Of a stretch of DNA of 64,000 nucleotides, positions 11,510-23,537 are shown in pieces. The translations under genes were made by a program, and so were the position numbers. The notes beneath the pieces are model-generated. The model was not told where the DNA came from and searched no databases. It was given only the letters and a program-made list of their open reading frames with translations. Source of the DNA: Sanghuangporus weigelae (Eukaryota > Basidiomycota > Agaricomycetes > Hymenochaetales > Hymenochaetaceae); contig CP137327.1 of assembly GCA_033182465.1 (NCBI GenBank), forward strand, positions 744,001 through 808,000, given 5' to 3'. How positions within the stretch are numbered: position 1 is the first letter of the stretch; each line of letters opens with the position of its first letter.

Positions 11510-13869
11510 CTATCTCCTGCGCGCCATCGCAAAAGCACCTTCGTACCCGTGCGTCTCCGCTGGGGTGAGCATGTCGCGCCAACGACCTACGATATAACCC
11601 TTGCTCTCTTCTCCGCCATTTGCACCGGAGACGGATCTTCTTCCGGAAGGTGCTGTCCCATCGCCGACGAGATATCCTCGGTATAACCAGCGGCCGCGAT
11701 CGCTTCCCGTCTTCAGTTTCCGCATTTAGCAGAATAAATTCTTCAGTACAACAAGAAAGATTCAGAATGCTATGAAACACCTACATATTCTTTCATGATA
11801 CTTATGAATCCGTCTACAGGTCTCACCCGACCCAGCATACGGAACTCTCCCCATCCAGAGTGGCCTTCCCCGCTCAGGAGGATATCTACCACTCGGGATG
11901 CATACGATTCTTCGTCTTCTTCGTCCTCTGCAGGCTGGCCATTTGATCCGCAATTGGGCTCGGAAGAGCTATGCCCGTGACACCGAGTGTAGGTATAAAC
12001 TCTCGGAAGGGGTTCCGAATTCATTGAGGGCACCGAGGGCGGTGGGGAGAAAGACGAAGGTAATGTTAAAGTCAATGTTAAATTGTCGACCTGGATCCCA
12101 ACACCGTCCGGGATGTGCGCAAGGATTGCATCGCCTACAGGAAGCGGAACTGGATCTTCGGTCGTACCGTTGAGTTTACTCGCCAACGGGGCAGTATACC
12201 TTGTCTGTGACGAAGGTGATGCGAGCAAGTGGTATTCACGCAGGCGCCAAGTCTGATTATGCTGAGCAACCAAGATGTCTTGCAGCTTTGAGGGCCATGC
12301 ACCAGCAAGAAGATTAGCGAAACTATGGAATTCAGTATACTGTGGTTCCGGAGATCAGTCCGAGTCGATGAAAGTTTGCATGGAAAAGAGTGTAAGGGAG
12401 ATGGCTTACTGTGAAGGGACCTTCCCAAGAACCATCAAGAATACCAGGTTGATAAGTCTCGTACTTTCTTGTTTTTGGTCTTCTCAACACTGGCTCAGGG
12501 CTTGGCATTCCAGTGGACGATGCATATCTGTCGGCCATAGACACGCAGCGGAGCCAGTCATACTCCCAGCGATAGCTATCAGGATATTCCTTTGATCCCT
12601 CTGGTCTTTGCGTACCATCCCGGAACGAAGCATGTCTTTCGTCCCCGACGTCCGCATCAAGGGAGTTTCGCATTCGTTCACTGTCCACATTGGGCACTTG
12701 CTCAGGTAGCGCGATGAATGGTTCCGCAAGTGATGGTCCAAGAAGCTCAAGGAGCTCAAGACCACCCTCTAGAGTATCTGCATTTCGTCTGCTTCTGGCG
12801 TGAAGCGCAAGTAAAGCTAGATTCGCAGGAACAGCAGGCGGTGGGGGCGTCAAGGAAGGAAGTTGACGTCCGAAGTACAGAAACTGTGACGGAGCTCCCG
12901 AAGCTAGATGTTGAGAATGTGTTCTCGCCACTGTCTGCGGATCTAAGGGTTCGGTGCTAGAAACTCCTGGTAACCCGAAATGGATTCGAATCGGTTCCGG
13001 TCTAAATGATGTCCAAGGGAGATGAGATAAGGGGTACTAAATGTAATTATCAAATTATCGTTCATAAAGAAATATACACTGTAAACGTACCAAAGGAGCA
13101 TTGAGTGAGACGAGTTTGAGAATCCTCTCTGCACGACGGTACAAATCTGGGTTCGCCACATACGCCGCTATATGTATATCAACCCATCGATCAGCCATCT
13201 CTTCTGCAAGTCCAAAGAGCTCGCGCACAAACCAGGATTTAGGAAGAACCAAAACAGCCACATCCCAAGCGCATGCCTCGTCTTCTGCACCAAGTCCTTC
13301 GAATACGCAGGCGCTACGGGCCAGAGATCGCCGCTCAGTCTGCGAATCGCTTCAGACGCCCCCTGTCCATCGAACCAGAACACAGCGAGCCATCCTTCTA
13401 TTCGGGCATTCCGCAATTGTGCAGTGTTCCGCCCAGCATCTTCGAGTACCATGAGAAAAACGGTCCATAGCAGTTCGTCGAGCCGTGCGTCTGCTTCGAC
13501 GTACGCAATCTGATTCCGGCTTATATTCTCCCCACTAGACTCGGGTGACCGCGCGTCCAACTCAGCTCGTAAGCGCTTGAGGACGACAAACCTCCGCACG
13601 AGCTCATCTGCAACCGCATTCACAGAGAGAACTGAGCGAGCATCCAACCCGTAAAGATGCGCAAGTCTCCGCCGTGGCGCAGCAAGATCAAACTTGACGG
13701 CAAAGATACGAGCATACAGGTGTGGGTTGCTCAAACGACCCAGGATTGCATTTATCGTACGACACAGCGTAAGCAATGGCACTAAGTCTGATGGTGGTCC
13801 AAGAAATTTATGCGTGCTAGCATAGTATGCGATGTGTTCGAGGACGTCTGGCGGGAGAGTAGCGAGCAT
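11510..13869 (-). CDS. Large F-box-like protein
   Basis: Predicted substrate adaptor of SCF ubiquitin ligases, of a type common in Agaricomycetes. The protein starts at the ATG at 13869 with MLATLPPDVLEHIAYYAS, an F-box-like helix pair; the in-frame codon further upstream is TTG, not ATG. Next comes PPSDLVPLLTLCRTINAILG and NPHLYARIFAVKFDL, the usual continuation in this family. Later exons encode WLFWFFLNP, AAYVANPDLYRRAERIL, YPLSHLPWTSFRPEPIRI, and a long acidic-polar middle. The C-terminal exon (11725-11510) carries GRWLYRGYLVGD and GRWRDMLTPAETHGYEG, which looks like a conserved ligand or cofactor-binding end domain. At least six exons with introns of about 50-70 nt. The degradation target is unknown. 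Confidence 0.75.
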
Positions 13870-14147
13870 TGCGGTTGGGATCAAGCAAGTGAGAGTCAGT
13901 TACTTGCGTCTCGCGTCTGATTATACACTACTCTGGTATAATAAATCACAAATCTTATAACCTCATAGATTCAATTCAATCCCACCCAATGAACAAAATT
14001 CTATTAGATAATTTTATAAACATCATCAAATCGGACAAGATCTAACGTCTGGGGCCATGCCGTCCTGTGCGCAGTATTACCATGTCATCAAGATCTCGCC
14101 GAGCCACCCGATCCCTTCCTCAGCAAAGGTCATTGTGCTCTCCCCGT

Positions 14148-16526
14148 TCAAACGGCTTGGGATTCGAGACCAGGCCTAAAGTTAATTTCGTTCGCGGGTA
14201 CAGATACAAGGTTCTCAAATCTTGCTAAACCCAACTCCTCTGCTTTGATTAAAAGAGCCTGGAAAGGAGAGTAGTAAAGAATCAATCAGTCACCACTGTT
14301 ACTAATAAGTATAAGAAAGAAGACATCGTCGGCGATCTAATTTTATCCAACGGACTCACCAATTGCTTGGACATATATCGAGAGTGAAAGAAATCGCCAG
14401 CGGCGTACCAGAGCTGAAAAATCGGACGTCCGAGATCAGCGCTTCATTCAAAACAGTGGCATTTGTTGTGGCCCAGGAAAATGATAGTGCAGAATGGAAG
14501 AACTTACTCCTGGATGACCGGAAGGTCGATAACAACCTCTTAGCTCACCCTCTTCATCCAGACCCCATACTTCACTTGTCTTTCCGATCGTATCTTTTCC
14601 GAACAACTTCTCCATTGATGGTCGGATGTTCTCGTAACCTGTGCTAATCAAGAAAATACAGACAATTTTAGTAAGAAAGATCAGAGTAAGCACGCAATGA
14701 AGACCTACGCGAAGGTCACTACTTCGACGTCCAGTGATGAACCGTCTGAGAAAACGACTGTCGTCCCATTGTCGTCGAAGCGAGCAATCTCAGCACCAGA
14801 TTTCACCGATACGGCTCCGTTGATTATGAGCTCAGCCGCACCTACGTTAAGCCCTGGAGAGAGAAAAAAACGTATCTTCGATTTCAGAAATGAACGGACT
14901 GAATGATAAGCACTGACAGTAACCTATCATGACGAATTAGCATTCAGTTCAAAACGAAATAAATAAATCAAAACGTCATATAACTCACCCCCAAGGCGCT
15001 CATACACCAGTTCCCTTCTTCCACCACCACTCGGCCCATCCGTGGTTCTGAAACCCTTAGCTTCAAGCCCGGCTCTTAGCCCCGCATCGAACTCCGCTCT
15101 TTTCGCTCGTTCACTAGATGATTTCGCAATTCGACTGGCTAGTCCCAGCGGGGTCGCCGCCATCTTAAAATCGCTCACTTCATACGGAATGCCCTCAGGC
15201 CACGCTTGAAACTCCAAATCCGCTAGCTTGCGGGAGACCACGCATGTCGGATGGCGTTGATACATTGTTATGGACGAAGCTCCGCATGTGTGTAGGTCTT
15301 GCGCTAGATCTGCTGCAGTTGTTCCTGCGCCGATGATCAAGACGCTCTTACCAGAGAACGCTCTCCCGCCTGCGTATGCTGATGCATGCAACGTGACTCC
15401 TCGGAAACATGGGAGAGATGGGATGGAAGGCGTGTAAGGATCGCCGAGAGTTCCTGTTGCAAGAACGATGTGCTTCGGATGTAAGGTAACAAGCGATCCG
15501 TGCTTGGAAAGCGTGATATCCCAACGACGTAACGAATAATCGTATTCAGGTGATGGAAGAGGAAATGCGGAAGTCCATACGACAAGATCCTGAGATTCCG
15601 CGTAATGTTCCAACCAAGATGCAATCTTATCGCGCGGCGTGAAGGTGGGCCAATTGTGCGGATAGGGAGCGTATAAGACTGCAATAGGTTTGTAGATTTT
15701 TTACATAACAATTAGCTTGATGTAGAGCTCGTTGGGATAAGTATACATACGCGTATGGTGCGTCCGAGGCGTGTTCAAACTAAGAGTCGGATATCGCTTG
15801 CGCCAGTTATCTCCGACGCGTTCGCTACGTTCCACAACGACTGTTCGTATATTCATCTGCTTGAACCGAGCAGCTACTTGCAGACCTGTTTGTCCAGCTC
15901 CAACTAAAAGAACGTACGATATTACAGATCACCGTAAGCATCACAGCTAGTTGTAGAGACGTACTAATGAGAACTTGCGGATCTGACTCTATCGCCGCTC
16001 GACGAGCAGTAGTGACTTCAGACCACGCTACCGTATGTCCACCGTACAGCCCGAGTTCATGTCCCGCCTCTTCGTATCCCTTGATATCATGTGCAGAGAG
16101 GTACACCGACAATGCCTTCCAACGAGTTTCTCCGCTGTTCTTGAGTTCATCCTCGTTCAAATGAGACAAAGCATCAGATTGAAGGCGAACAAGCCCACTT
16201 CCACAAATCACCGGCGCCTCAAAGACAAAGGCAGCCTCTACACCCCTCACCTCGTCCGAAAGTGAAACCACCACAGGCACGAGACCGTTCTCCTCATCCA
16301 GCTTAATACTCCTCGGATCGATCAATGCACGAGGCAAGCGTTCACTCAAATATCGCCCGATTCGCTCACGACCCTCGAGACAGCGTACATCCCAGCTGAA
16401 GACGAGACAATCTCGAAGCCACCCGTCAGGAAGGAAAAGATTGCATATCGCTTGAACGTCCTTCCGTTCGAACGCGTTAGAAAACTCGGAGATCCAATCC
16501 AATGCTATTTGACGAGGAGAATCCAT
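14148..16526 (-). CDS. FAD-dependent monooxygenase with N-terminal NTF2-like domain
   Basis: Flavin-containing monooxygenase of the class B type, expected to use FAD and NADPH to oxygenate small molecules; substrate unknown. The start is the ATG at 16526 (MDSPRQIALDWISEF); an in-frame GTG lies two codons upstream. Residues about 10-150 look like an NTF2/SnoaL-like domain with alternating strands. The FAD Rossmann motif VGAGQTG opens the second exon near residue 188, followed by VVVERSERVGDNWRKRYP. The FMO-identifying pattern FxGxxxHxxxY is present as FRGVTLHASAY, and the NADPH motif is IGAGTTAADLA. The C-terminal exons contain ATGYENIRPSMEKLFG-type sequence and end at a TGA at 14148-14150. 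About five to six exons. Its neighbours give no pathway clue. Confidence 0.82.
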
Positions 16527-17200
16527 TTTCACACTCGAGAGCAGTATCTCACTAGCTTCTAGCCAGACTCAAGAAAGCAACGAAAGCCATTTCCGAAATC
16601 GCCCACGAACTGATTCGTTCCATATGGCGTGCTCTTATGCAAACTGTGCACACTGGGAAGAACCGGATACAATCCATATTGTCGATACCTGAAGTGCGGT
16701 TTGTACCGACCTTAGAAAAGCAGTAGGGAAGCTTTTAAGAACACCGGTCGATGGTAAGTAAGTGTACAGGAGACGAAATGAGTGTACGGGTACGGGAGAC
16801 GAAATGACAGGAACGAGAAAGATCGACAAACTCAAAATTCGGACTCAGCGATATCGCCGATCGTTCATTGAAGATCGTTCAGTCCAGCCAGACTTGAGGT
16901 CAACAAAATTTGTTTTGAAGCAGATTGATCGGAAGGATAGCATATATATGTACAGAATGGTGTATAAGTATTTCAGCTTCTCCCTAAGGATATTTTATGC
17001 TTTCTACGAAATCGTGTAGCTATCGACGGATTTCTTTTTTGTATGGAAATTGTTCGTTATTTGATGTAAGGCCAGTCCATAATTGATCCCCATCCTCAAG
17101 AAGTTGTTACGTCTGCCGTTCATTTACTCTGCGTGCCCTGCAAAGCGCAGCGACTCGATCTCTAGTCCTCGTTCTAGTTGTATCGGGAACATTTATGCGT
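16527..17200. other. Intergenic stretch
   Basis: About 670 bp between the start of the monooxygenase and the end of glycogen phosphorylase. It should contain the monooxygenase promoter and the 3' UTR of the phosphorylase gene. An imperfect direct duplication (GTACAGGAGACGAAATGA, then GTACGGGAGACGAAATGA) is present at about 16763-16808. No gene was seen. Confidence 0.45.
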
Positions 17201-20200
17201 TTACGACGAGACCTTGCAGGGTTCGATGTTCCAGTACTCGTCGGCGTAGTTCATGATCGCTCGATCCGAACTGAACTTGCCCATCTATAAGTGTTGATAG
17301 AATCAACAAACTTGTCAACTAAGGCAAGGATGATGATCATGCATACTTTTGCGCTGGTACGGATGCTCTTTTTGATCCACTCCGTACGATCCTGGTACGC
17401 TTCATCCACCATCGCCAAAGCTTGGATATCTTGATCATGAAGATTGTTAGACCAAAGTCCCACCTTTCATACTCTAAGTACAATACGTACAAGAATCGAA
17501 GTCTTCCGTAATCAGGTAGTAGTCTCCCTGCCTGATGGTATTGAGAAGTCTGGGGACGGGAGAGGGTGAATTAATATAATCAGAAACTTGAACGGTAATG
17601 GTGACAACGTACGGCTCGTAGATAGAACCATCACCGAAGCGTCCGGACGAAATTTCATTAAGGACGACAGCAAGTGCAGGAGACTTCTCCTCGACTGGAA
17701 CGGGGTGCTGAAAAGGTCGAGAATCAGCCCGAGGATTCCTTGGGTTCCCTGTGGAGCTTAGGAACACGTACGTAGGTGTGCTGGTAGCGCAACTCCTCAA
17801 CTGCCGGTGTCAAGTGACCAAAGAAGACTATACATCAAGACAACAGTGAGTGTATAGTGCGCATATATGAGGCCAGGTCACTTACAGACGTTGCTCTCGC
17901 CGACCTCTTCCGCAATTTCAATGTTGGCGCCATCGACAGTACCGAGAAGCAGGCCGCCGTTCAAGCAGAATTTCATGTTGCTGGTACCAGAGGCCTCAGT
18001 TCCCGCGGTACTGACTATGAAACAGATCAGTCCTCGGGCATTGTAATAGATATCGGTCGGCTTACTGTGCTGAGATAGATCAGAAGCAGGGATGAGAATC
18101 TCTGCGACGGAGACCGCATAATCAGGCAAGAAGAACATCTCCAGGTATTCCTTCGTATCAGGATCCGCGTTGATGACGCGCGCAACGTTAACGATCAAGC
18201 GAATGGTTAACTTGGCGATGTAATATCCAGGAGCAGCCTTTCCGGCAAAGAAGACAACACGAGGGTTGACTTTCTTCCTCTCCTCCGGGGTCATAGCCTT
18301 GAGGGCTAAATAACGCTGTGACAGAGTAAATGATTGCACTTCATGCTGTTTTGGAAGAAGTTTCACTCACATGAACGACACCGAGAAGATTCAGAGTTTG
18401 ACGCTGTAGAAAGGGAGTAGTTCTTTTCAGAACGGGCCAGAAACATAGCAGAAATTGCTTACCTTGTATTCATGGAGACGCTTTATCTGGACATCGAACA
18501 TAGCCTTTGTGTTGACTGTAATCTATTCAAGACAAATTCAATAAGTATTCTGAATCCAGAGTTAAAGTGAAAACGTACACCCAAAGTACTCTCGACGTAG
18601 CGAGCAAGACGCTCCTTGTTGCTCTGCTTGACAGCCGCCCATCTCTTCTGGAACTGCGGATCATCAACATGCTTAAGTAGACCCTCAAGCTTGTAAAGGT
18701 CCTTCAACCAGACTTCCTTCTTGATCTTCAGTGTCTCAGTGATGAGATCAGACAAAAGCGGGTTGCATTGGTCGAGCCAGCGACGCGGTGTGACTGTCAA
18801 TGAACAGTTTCTCAGATGTGAAAAGGCGCGGAGTGAAATTATGCTACTCACTGCCATTGGTGACATTGGAGAACCTGTGACGAGTCAAAGGAGCCAAAGC
18901 TTAATATCAATGCAAGGACAGAGCGCACCACTACTTACTTGCTAATGCCGTAAAATTCAACGAAATCTTTCAAGATCGTTGTCCTCACGAGCTCACTGTG
19001 TAGCTCAGCGACTCCATTGATCTTGCGACTACCGATGCAAGCAAGGTTTGCCATGCGCACGTACTGGGGAACCCCCTCCTGGATAAGCGACATGCGCGCG
19101 AGCCTATCACGGTCGCCAGGGAATTTCTTCTCGACCTGCTGAAGGAAGAACATGTTGATATCGAAGATGATCTGCATGTGACGCGGCAGCAGATGCTGGA
19201 GGAGCGGAACAGGCCATTTCTCCAGCGCCTCGGGCAAAACAGTGTGGTTCGTGAAGAAGAACGTATTCGTAACGATCTTCCAGGCTAAATCCCACGGAAC
19301 GTCCTCCTCGTCGACGAGGAGACGCATCAACTCCGGAATGGCCAAAGTTGGATGCGTGTCATTCAGCTGAATGGCGACGTAGTCGGGGAATTCCTCAAAG
19401 GACTTTCCAAGGTTCTTGAACCGACGAACAATGTCGCTCAGACTGGCTGCTGTCCAGAAATATTGCTGCTTAAGACGCAGTTCTTTCCCGACCATGGTGT
19501 TATCATTCGGGTAGAGGACCGACGTGATGGTCTCCGCATCATTTGATGCTTGTACAGCTCTCTCGTAGTCACCGGCGTTGAACGAGTTGAAGTCAAAGCC
19601 GCGAATGGGTTTGCTTTCCCAGAGACGCAAGTTATTCTACCGGGATTGAATGAATACTATGAAAATAAAATCAACAGTGAAATAATTACCGTGGTCTTCG
19701 TATGATACCCGGGAATTGGCAGATCATAAGCGACGGCTACAACTTCCTGTCCACCGGTCCAGATTGCCTTATTGCTTTCAATGCGCTCGGCATGTCCGTA
19801 GAAACGGACATCTACGGTCACATCAGAGCGTTGAAGCTCCCACGGATTCATGGCGTTGAGCCACGGATCAGGCGCCTCGAGCTGCGAACCATCGGAGGCG
19901 ATCAATTGCTGGAAGATACCATACTTGTAGCGTAGACCATAGCCCCACACGGGCAGCTCCGCGCTTGCGCTAGAATCAAGATAGCAGGCAGCAAGACGGC
20001 CAAGACCACCATTTCCCAAGCCAGCATCGCGCTCACATTCTAAAACGAGCCCATGTTATGTTATATCTTCAAGGCCAGCGCCGGATTAAGAAACTCACCA
20101 ATTAGGTCTTCAAAGTTAAAGCCCAGCTTGTCGGCGGACTCTTTGAACTCATCTTTGAGTCCGAGGTTTAGCACTGCATTATCGAGCGCGCGGCCCATGA

Positions 20201-20766
20201 GGAACTCCATAGACAGATAATAAGCACGCTTCGGCGCAGTACGCGTATATTGAGACTGGGTATCATTCCAGTTTACCTGTCAAGAACAAATCAAATCAGA
20301 ATAATAGACTATATGCGCGTTATTTATGGGGGCATACGATGAGGTCATCGCGCGCGGCTAATGCGACCGCTCGATATGCGCCTGGATCATCGACGTTGTA
20401 TGCCTGACGAGCAAGCGATGTCTGGACATGATTCACTATGGACTTTGTAATGGATGCCACATCTACAATCCCAGTGACAATGTAAGAAAACGAGCCAAAA
20501 AAAAAACGTAGAAGTTCGGCGTTGCTAACCAAGGTCGACGCCTCGCAGATTGTCCTTCCATGTCTTCTCATCGCCGCGAGGCCAAATCTCTTTTCCAGTC
20601 TCGTCCTTATCGCCAATGAAACCTGGGTAGATGAGAAGCTTCTGTGAGATAATCGCGAACACTGATCAGAGTGTGGCGAAAGGGTATTACCCGTCAGACT
20701 GCGGACATGGCGGCGCGGGCGTGGACGCGGCTGGCCGATTTTCTTAGTGTCGATCGTGGAGGTCAT
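17201..20766 (-). CDS. GPH1: Glycogen phosphorylase
   Basis: Releases glucose-1-phosphate from glycogen by phosphorolysis using pyridoxal phosphate; cytosolic. The ATG at 20766 begins [19 protein letters not shown], a basic regulatory N-terminus. Core landmarks in order: VHTVQTSLAR-like helix region ([13 protein letters not shown]), [90 protein letters not shown] after splicing, [17 protein letters not shown], and the PLP-lysine site [15 protein letters not shown]. The protein ends [16 protein letters not shown]. About a dozen exons; one, near 18875-18853, is only 23 nt. All key motifs are intact, so an active enzyme is expected. Length is close to the usual 870-900 residues. Confidence 0.95.
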
Positions 20767-21142
20767 CGTTCAAAACGCGTAGGAATGCAACAGTCAACGC
20801 GTCTAGTATAGTGAGGGATCAGGTCGAAGGACAGTATCAGTAGAATGGTATTTCAGGACGCGACGCGATGCTTAGAGGGTCCGTGGCGTGGACTCAGATG
20901 ACAGTTTCGGAAACCCTTATTTAGAAATTATACTTCCATATAAAGGAAGAAGCAGATAAAGTTCAAGTTCTCGCCACCGCGTGTGACCGCCATGTCTTCG
21001 TACTTATTCATTCCTTTTTACATGATAGAACCCCCTTGGAGCATCCGCTGCGGCTTCGTCTCCGTTCACGGGACCTGACGAACATTTCTGCATCCCGCGC
21101 CTCCGATCCGACTCGCCACTTTCGAAGCGAAACACGTAAAAG
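20767..21142. other. Promoter region of glycogen phosphorylase
   Basis: The 376 bp upstream of the phosphorylase start. AT-rich motifs such as TATACTTCCATATAAAGG near 20930 are present but no specific element can be assigned. The short minus-strand frame at 21004-21219 has no family resemblance and is not called. Confidence 0.35.
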
Positions 21143-21691
21143 ATGCAAAGAATCCGTTCAAAAGAGTTCAGCAACAATCCTTCTTCGCAATCAATAGCGT
21201 GCCCGATCGGTAAAAGCACTATAGAAATACAGCGGAAAGATCAGGATGGATACATCTTTGTGAGCATTTCCAAGGGGAAATCAACGAACTTCCCAAATAT
21301 CTCCGAAGCACGTTCGAAAGCACATAACTCTCCAAAGCATGCTATCGGGCCTACGCCACAGGCTCGAATTCTGGCCGAAACAGTTCTCAGGAAGTGTAGA
21401 TTGGGTTCTGCAAGACGAGAAGTACAAAGTTGGCGGGGCAATACAATTACCAAAGACCCACCAAACCACCATGCCAAGGAACTATATCTTCAAGCATCTA
21501 GGCCAAGACTTTCATTTAGAAGTTCTTCATCCGCCCGAGATTCTTCCGGGCAAGACTTTCCCAAACGAAGTGTGCCACTACCACGTACAACGACGGTCGA
21601 GGCTCTGCAGATCTCCAGACAAGGCTCCGTTAGAACGATCCCCTTGATAAGACAAGAGCGGCTATTCAATGAGGAACAATGTACACAGTAG
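21143..21691 (+). CDS. Hypothetical Ser/Arg-rich ORF (weak)
   Basis: A single 182-codon frame from a true ATG to TAG, rich in Ser, Arg, Lys and Gln, with no domain I recognise. It contains RSKAHNSPKHAIGPTPQAR, then a Ser/Arg-rich segment RLSFRSSSSARDSSGQ and PLPRTTTVEALQISRQGS. It would be divergent from glycogen phosphorylase and convergent with the gene at 21793. The opposite strand and another plus frame are also partly open here, so coding status is doubtful. It could equally be non-coding sequence between two minus-strand genes. Confidence 0.25.
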   Translation: MQRIRSKEFSNNPSSQSIACPIGKSTIEIQRKDQDGYIFVSISKGKSTNFPNISEARSKAHNSPKHAIGPTPQARILAETVLRKCRLGSARREVQSWRGNTITKDPPNHHAKELYLQASRPRLSFRSSSSARDSSGQDFPKRSVPLPRTTTVEALQISRQGSVRTIPLIRQERLFNEEQCTQ

Positions 21692-21792
21692 ATAACTGCA
21701 AGTGAGTCCCAGTTAGAATGCTCTTCATTAGAAGATTTTTTCGACATGCAGTCTACAGAGATCAGATGAGCAGAGTAAGAACGTTAAGTTAA

Positions 21793-22475
21793 TCAAATGT
21801 AAGCACGTCGAGGGAAGTCATCCAAGTCAGGACTAGTATCACTTCTACTGCTAGACCAGCGCCGATTTCTGACGAAAGCAGGATCCAAATAGGCTGCACC
21901 AAACTCATCCACACTCAGTCTGCTCGGATCAGATTTGCGACGAGACTTGACACGGCCCACCCACTCCGTACGTGATTGGTAGCCAAATGCCAGTTGTAGG
22001 AGCTTCCTAATGAGATCCATAGCTGAAGACATCGAAGATACAACGGAGCGCGGACGCGCCTGTTCTCGATGTCCATCAGGAAACTCAAACACAACTCGAC
22101 GTCTCCCCCCTCCGAGTCTTGTAAACCTAGTCATATTGGACTTCTTGAGGCATGATTGTAAAGGTCGAAGAGAAGGTCTTGCGAAACGATGGTGTTGGGT
22201 AGTAAAGAACGTCGGTGTAAAGAATGAAGAAAGGGAGCTTGAGCTCCGACTCCGACTGAAGCTTGTTGGACTAGTGCTCGACGAGTCCCGAGGGATTTGT
22301 TCTGGTAGTTCGAAATTCACGACAATGGAAGACCATCTAGTCTCTTCCCACTCCCACAAGTCATCTCGGCTGCGCTGGAGAGGCCTCAACTCGGGCCTTC
22401 CACTCCTTTTAGAACAAGCTTAGCCATTCACCTCGAGTTAGATGCGCATCCTGCTTACCATTCATCGTCGGACAT
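21793..22475 (-). CDS. Small hypothetical protein with RVxF-like motif
   Basis: Exons 22475-22459 and 22405-21793 join through a 53-nt intron with good GT-AG borders and give 209 residues starting MSDDEWSGRPEL. No family is recognised. The N-terminal third is acidic and Trp-rich (DDLWEWEETRWSS), then a Ser-rich linker, then PLQSCLKKSN followed by GGGRRRVVFEFPDGH. RVVF fits the RVxF consensus used to dock protein phosphatase 1. The C-terminal part is helical (MDLIRKLLQLAFGYQSR) and ends with YLDPAFVRNRRW and a Ser/Asp tail. It lies directly upstream of glycogen phosphorylase on the same strand, though no glycogen-binding CBM21 domain is visible. Probably a regulatory, largely disordered protein. 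Confidence 0.6.
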
Positions 22476-22747
22476 CCCGCCAACTTAGAAACGAGGCCAA
22501 GCCGACGTTTAGGCTTCTTCACTGCTAGAAGGTGCCTGGCGTTTGCAAAGTACTCACCCCGCATAAGAGCAATTCTGGTAACAGTAATTTGAATGGGAAA
22601 GCGTTTTTGCTCTCGAATCGAAAACAGTAGCTGTCAATACTCTTCTTGAAATGAGGTAATCACATATAAGGAGCAAAGGGAGAACGTTGTAGAACACCAC
22701 TGTGCAATGTAGAGCTCTGCTTGTTGACACCAAATGAACTTTAACTC

Positions 22748-23285
22748 TCATGACTGCTCTTTACGGATCGCATCCAAGATAGCGCGCACGCCGTCAACGT
22801 CACCAACACTCGCACGACCCCCCATCCAGTCAACAACTATCGGCCATTTTAACGCACTAGGGTTCGACCGTGCAAGTTCTGCCAAAGTCTTCGACGTCAC
22901 TTGACTCTCAGCCCCAATCCCCGAACTCGAAGGGTGGGACGAGATGAATGTAGAAGGTCCCGCGGACGACGACGGCAAGTAAGAAAGAATAGTCTTGACT
23001 TGGTCTGAAGTTGGAGCGGACTCGACGACCTCTAGCTCAAAATCGAGCGGTCCGGATTCCGAGCCTGGTGGATATGGATCGACCAGCGCTGAGCGTAGCA
23101 GCTCAACTGCCCTTGACGATTGGGGAGATGAAGGATGGTGACTGAAATCTCATCGGTAAGGTACCCTCAGAGACCAGAAACGACGAACAATATGGACACA
23201 GCGGGCTACTCATGTCACGTTTAGCAATTTGCATGAGACCTGTGAAAGACGGATTTACCCTGCTGCGGAGAAATCCTCGAAACAT
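22748..23285 (-). CDS. Fmp46-like mitochondrial redox protein (DUF1687)
   Basis: Putative thioredoxin-fold protein of the fungal Fmp46 type, of unknown substrate and probably mitochondrial. Exon 1 (23285-23260) encodes MFRGFLRS; a 118-nt intron follows; exon 2 (23141-22748) starts SHHPSSPQSSRAVELL, the family's N-terminal pattern (usually FHNPSSPxSxRALxLL). Later landmarks are LDFELEVVESAPTSDQVKTI, a Ser-rich loop, and the C-terminal signature NPSALKWPIVVDWMGGRASV. Total 139 residues, with the frame maintained across the join. The first beta strand looks shorter than in relatives, so the exon 1 join is the least certain part. Stop TGA at 22748-22750. Confidence 0.68.
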
Positions 23286-23537
23286 TGTGAGTTACAGTAG
23301 TTTGGGACAGTCAGACTTAGCCCGGCTGAGTACGCAGACGCAGCAATGGCCCGTACTCATTACGTAATTCTACCGTGCTTAATTCAGAACCAGAACCAAA
23401 CCTTAAGCTCTTACTAACCAACCAACGATGAAATGCATAGTGGATGAAATAACAGATCCTCCGCTTTAAGATCATTAAGTCTGGTAAAGCTTTTAGATCA
23501 ACACATGCTTAATACCCAACATCGACAGCAGTCGATT

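Noticed and set aside
12955-13000. GGATTCGAATC resembling a tRNA B box on the minus strand
   Set aside because: It falls in coding sequence of the large F-box gene, no A box or clover-leaf arms were found at the right spacing, and the match is imperfect.
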